Source of the DNA: Nitrospirota bacterium
Lineage (GTDB): Bacteria; Nitrospirota; JACRHJ01
Direction: 5' to 3'
Assembly (NCBI GenBank): GCA_016212105.1
Contig: JACRHJ010000040.1
Coordinates: forward strand, 1-59,421
Length of the DNA: 59,421 nucleotides
A model generated the notes under the pieces. That model searched no databases. It was not told the DNA's origin and was given only the letters and a program-made list of their open reading frames with translations. Positions 57,998 through 59,421 of this stretch are shown piece by piece (position 1 is the first letter of the stretch; each line of letters begins with the position of its first letter). Both the position numbers and the translations under genes were made by a program.

Positions 57998-59128
57998 CTA
58001 CCTTTCCCCCACCGGCTTATAAACCAGCCCCCGCTGCCCGACGTACTCCGAGGCCGGGCGAATCAGCCGGTTGTCGTCCAACTGCTCTATGACATGCGCG
58101 CACCAGCCCGCCGCCCTCGCCATAGCGAAGACCGGCGTGAACGTCTCGATGGGCAGGCCCATCAGGTAGTAAATCGATGCGGTAAAGAAGTCCACGTTCG
58201 GCAGCAGGCCCTTCTCGCGCTTGACCACCTCCTCGACCTTTACCGCGATCTCGTGCCAGTGGCAGTAGCCGTCGAACTCGCAGACCTCCTTGCTCGCCTC
58301 CTTGAGTATCGGCGCGCGCGAGTCCCCGTGCTTGTATACGCGGTGGCCGAAGCCCATTATCTTCTCCTTGCGGCCGAGCCTGTCCATCACCCACTTCTCC
58401 GCCTTGTCGCCCTCCCCGATGTCGATCAGCATCTTCATGACCTCCTCGTTCGCCCCGCCGTGGAGCGGGCCCTTGAGCGTCCCGACCGCGGCGGTTATGC
58501 CCGAGTAGATGTCCGAGAGGGTCGAGACCGTGACATGCGCGGCGAACGACGAGGCGTTGTACTCGTGCTCCGCGTAGATGATCATCGATGAGTCGAAGAT
58601 GCGACCCTTGGGGCCGTCCGGCTCCTTGTCCAGGAGCATGTACAGGAAGTTCGCAGCGTGCGGGAGGTCGTCACGCGGCTCGACCGGCTTCATCCTGTGC
58701 GGGAGGCGGTACCCGAGAGCGACCAGCGTCGGCATCTTGGCGATGATGCGCTCCGCCTTCCGGATATTGGCGTCGTGCGAGCCGTCCCACTCCTCCGGGT
58801 CGAACAGCCCGACGAGGGATATGCCTGTGCGAAGCACGTCCATCGAGTGCGCGTGTGCGGGAATCTTGCCTAAGAGGTCTATCACCTCGCCCGGAACACC
58901 GCGCTCTGCCTTCAGCCGCGACTCAAACGCGGCAAGTTCGGCGGCATCCGGCAGCCTGCCGTTCAACAACAGGAACGCGGTCTCCTCGTACGTGGACTTC
59001 GTCGCCAGGTCGCGTATGTCGTACCCCCGGAACATCAGGCTTGAGCGCGCCTCGTCAATCTCGCTTATGGTCGTCCGGCCGGCGACAATGCCCTCCAGAC
59101 CGGGACTGTAATTGCTGCTCGTTTCCAT
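57998..59128 (-). CDS. gltA: Citrate synthase (Si-type family)
   Basis: A 376-residue citrate synthase of the shorter type I form. Active-site histidines lie in GPLHGGAN and GFGHRVYK, with HEYNASSFAAH upstream and the aspartate in NVDFF. It condenses acetyl-CoA with oxaloacetate; a 2-methylcitrate synthase role is possible for this group. GGAGG precedes the ATG at 59128 by five bases. It stands alone with its own promoter. Confidence 0.93.
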   Translation of the reverse strand: METSSNYSPGLEGIVAGRTTISEIDEARSSLMFRGYDIRDLATKSTYEETAFLLLNGRLPDAAELAAFESRLKAERGVPGEVIDLLGKIPAHAHSMDVLRTGISLVGLFDPEEWDGSHDANIRKAERIIAKMPTLVALGYRLPHRMKPVEPRDDLPHAANFLYMLLDKEPDGPKGRIFDSSMIIYAEHEYNASSFAAHVTVSTLSDIYSGITAAVGTLKGPLHGGANEEVMKMLIDIGEGDKAEKWVMDRLGRKEKIMGFGHRVYKHGDSRAPILKEASKEVCEFDGYCHWHEIAVKVEEVVKREKGLLPNVDFFTASIYYLMGLPIETFTPVFAMARAAGWCAHVIEQLDDNRLIRPASEYVGQRGLVYKPVGER

Positions 59129-59176
59129 GAATCCTCCGGTACTTATAGATAGATGTTATAATACTGGTGTATCTAA

Positions 59177-59205
59177 AAGATAACAAACGCCGTTTCAGAA
59201 GTCAA
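59177..59205 (-). promoter_or_regulatory. Probable promoter of gltA
   Basis: On the minus strand TTGACT (59205-59200) and TATCTT (59182-59177) with a 17-base spacer, about 48 bases before gltA. Confidence 0.55.
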
Positions 59206-59421
59206 AGAAAACACGAGCGTTGGCCCTCTTCACATTTGCACCTGTTTGTCATTGCGAGCGAAGCGCGGCAATCTCAGGTTTTATTAATCCGGCGACTAAA
59301 TATGCATATAGCTTCGACCAAAACAAAGTCACTGGATTCCCGCTTTCGCGGGAATGACGGTAGTATTGTGTCTCCCCGTGCTTGACACGGGGTCCAGGAA
59401 GTTCGCATATTTATCCACCGT
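59206..59421. repeat. Repeats at the right edge, with composite TTAATCCGGCG copy
   Basis: 59248-59276 has the GTCATTGCGAGCGAAGCGCGGCAATC element. From 59282 to the window end there is a full composite repeat (TTAATCCGGCGACTAAATATGC, hairpin CCCGCTTTCGCGGG, CCCCGTGCTTGACACGGGG, ending TTATCCACCGT). The ending matches that of the copy at 35689-35827. No gene. Confidence 0.75.

Overview
The window comes from a GC-rich anaerobic or facultative bacterium, most likely Desulfobacterota/Deltaproteobacteria or a neighbouring group such as Nitrospirota. The evidence is a full Rnf complex, an HMGL-family candidate Re-citrate synthase, hopanoid side-chain genes (hpnI, hpnJ), LarE, a large chemosensory cluster with HEAT-repeat protein, and multi-domain PAS/GAF kinases. 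The order rpiB-glyA-dCMP deaminase-nrdR and the block tig-clpP-clpX are chromosomal housekeeping arrangements, so this is a core chromosome and not a plasmid or prophage. Isoleucine is mostly written ATA or ATC and rarely ATT, despite the high GC. Almost every gap longer than 150 bp is filled with palindromic or MITE-like repeats from several families.

Layout: 1-3.7 kb has an IS4-type transposase tail, a DUF465 protein, rimI, an HMGL-family synthase fused to a Cache-like domain, and ndk. 3.8-13.5 kb runs on the plus strand through rpiB, glyA, comEB, nrdR and rnfCDGEAB; nrdR and rnfC overlap by 4 bp, and most Rnf cistrons are separated by repeats. 13.6-19.2 kb holds an SMR/EamA-like protein, then on the minus strand hpnI, a TPR protein, a DUF2892 protein, hpnJ and ispH (isoprenoid/hopanoid theme). 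19.2-23.8 kb has an AT-rich island with a gene remnant, an overlapping larE / TPR lipoprotein / membrane-TRASH trio, rpsU (too short for routine ORF calling, TTG start) and two tandem zinc alcohol dehydrogenases. 23.9-27.4 kb is tRNA-Leu, tig, clpP and clpX.

27.6-47.3 kb is mainly one minus-strand signalling block. Upstream to downstream it reads: receiver protein, degenerate HD-GYP protein, CheY, CheA, CheW, chemoreceptor, CheR, a 796-residue HEAT protein, a second CheR, CheB, a 1345-residue sensor kinase and a PEGA/PDZ/TPR protein. Receptor, CheA, CheW, CheY, CheR and CheB make a complete signalling core; no flagellar genes are present, so the output is unknown. 47.5-53.9 kb has a truncated thermolysin-propeptide protein bracketed by two copies of a 104-bp inverted-repeat element, a sigma54 response regulator with its partner kinase (ATGA overlap), and a REC-DHp protein with no ATPase domain. 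The partner kinase and the chemoreceptor share a cysteine-rich two-CW-like module.

53.9-59.4 kb holds a drug-efflux-type ABC pair, divergent from tadA through overlapping promoters, a small unknown protein that overlaps tail-to-tail with an orphan HicB-like protein, an unknown lipoprotein and a Si-type citrate synthase. The most unusual items are the HMGL-Cache fusion, the 28-residue repeat expansion of the chemoreceptor with its cysteine module, the 16-bp tandem repeat in front of cheA, the repeat-bracketed truncated peptidase with an attenuator-like leader, the REC-DHp protein and a probable ATA start codon.
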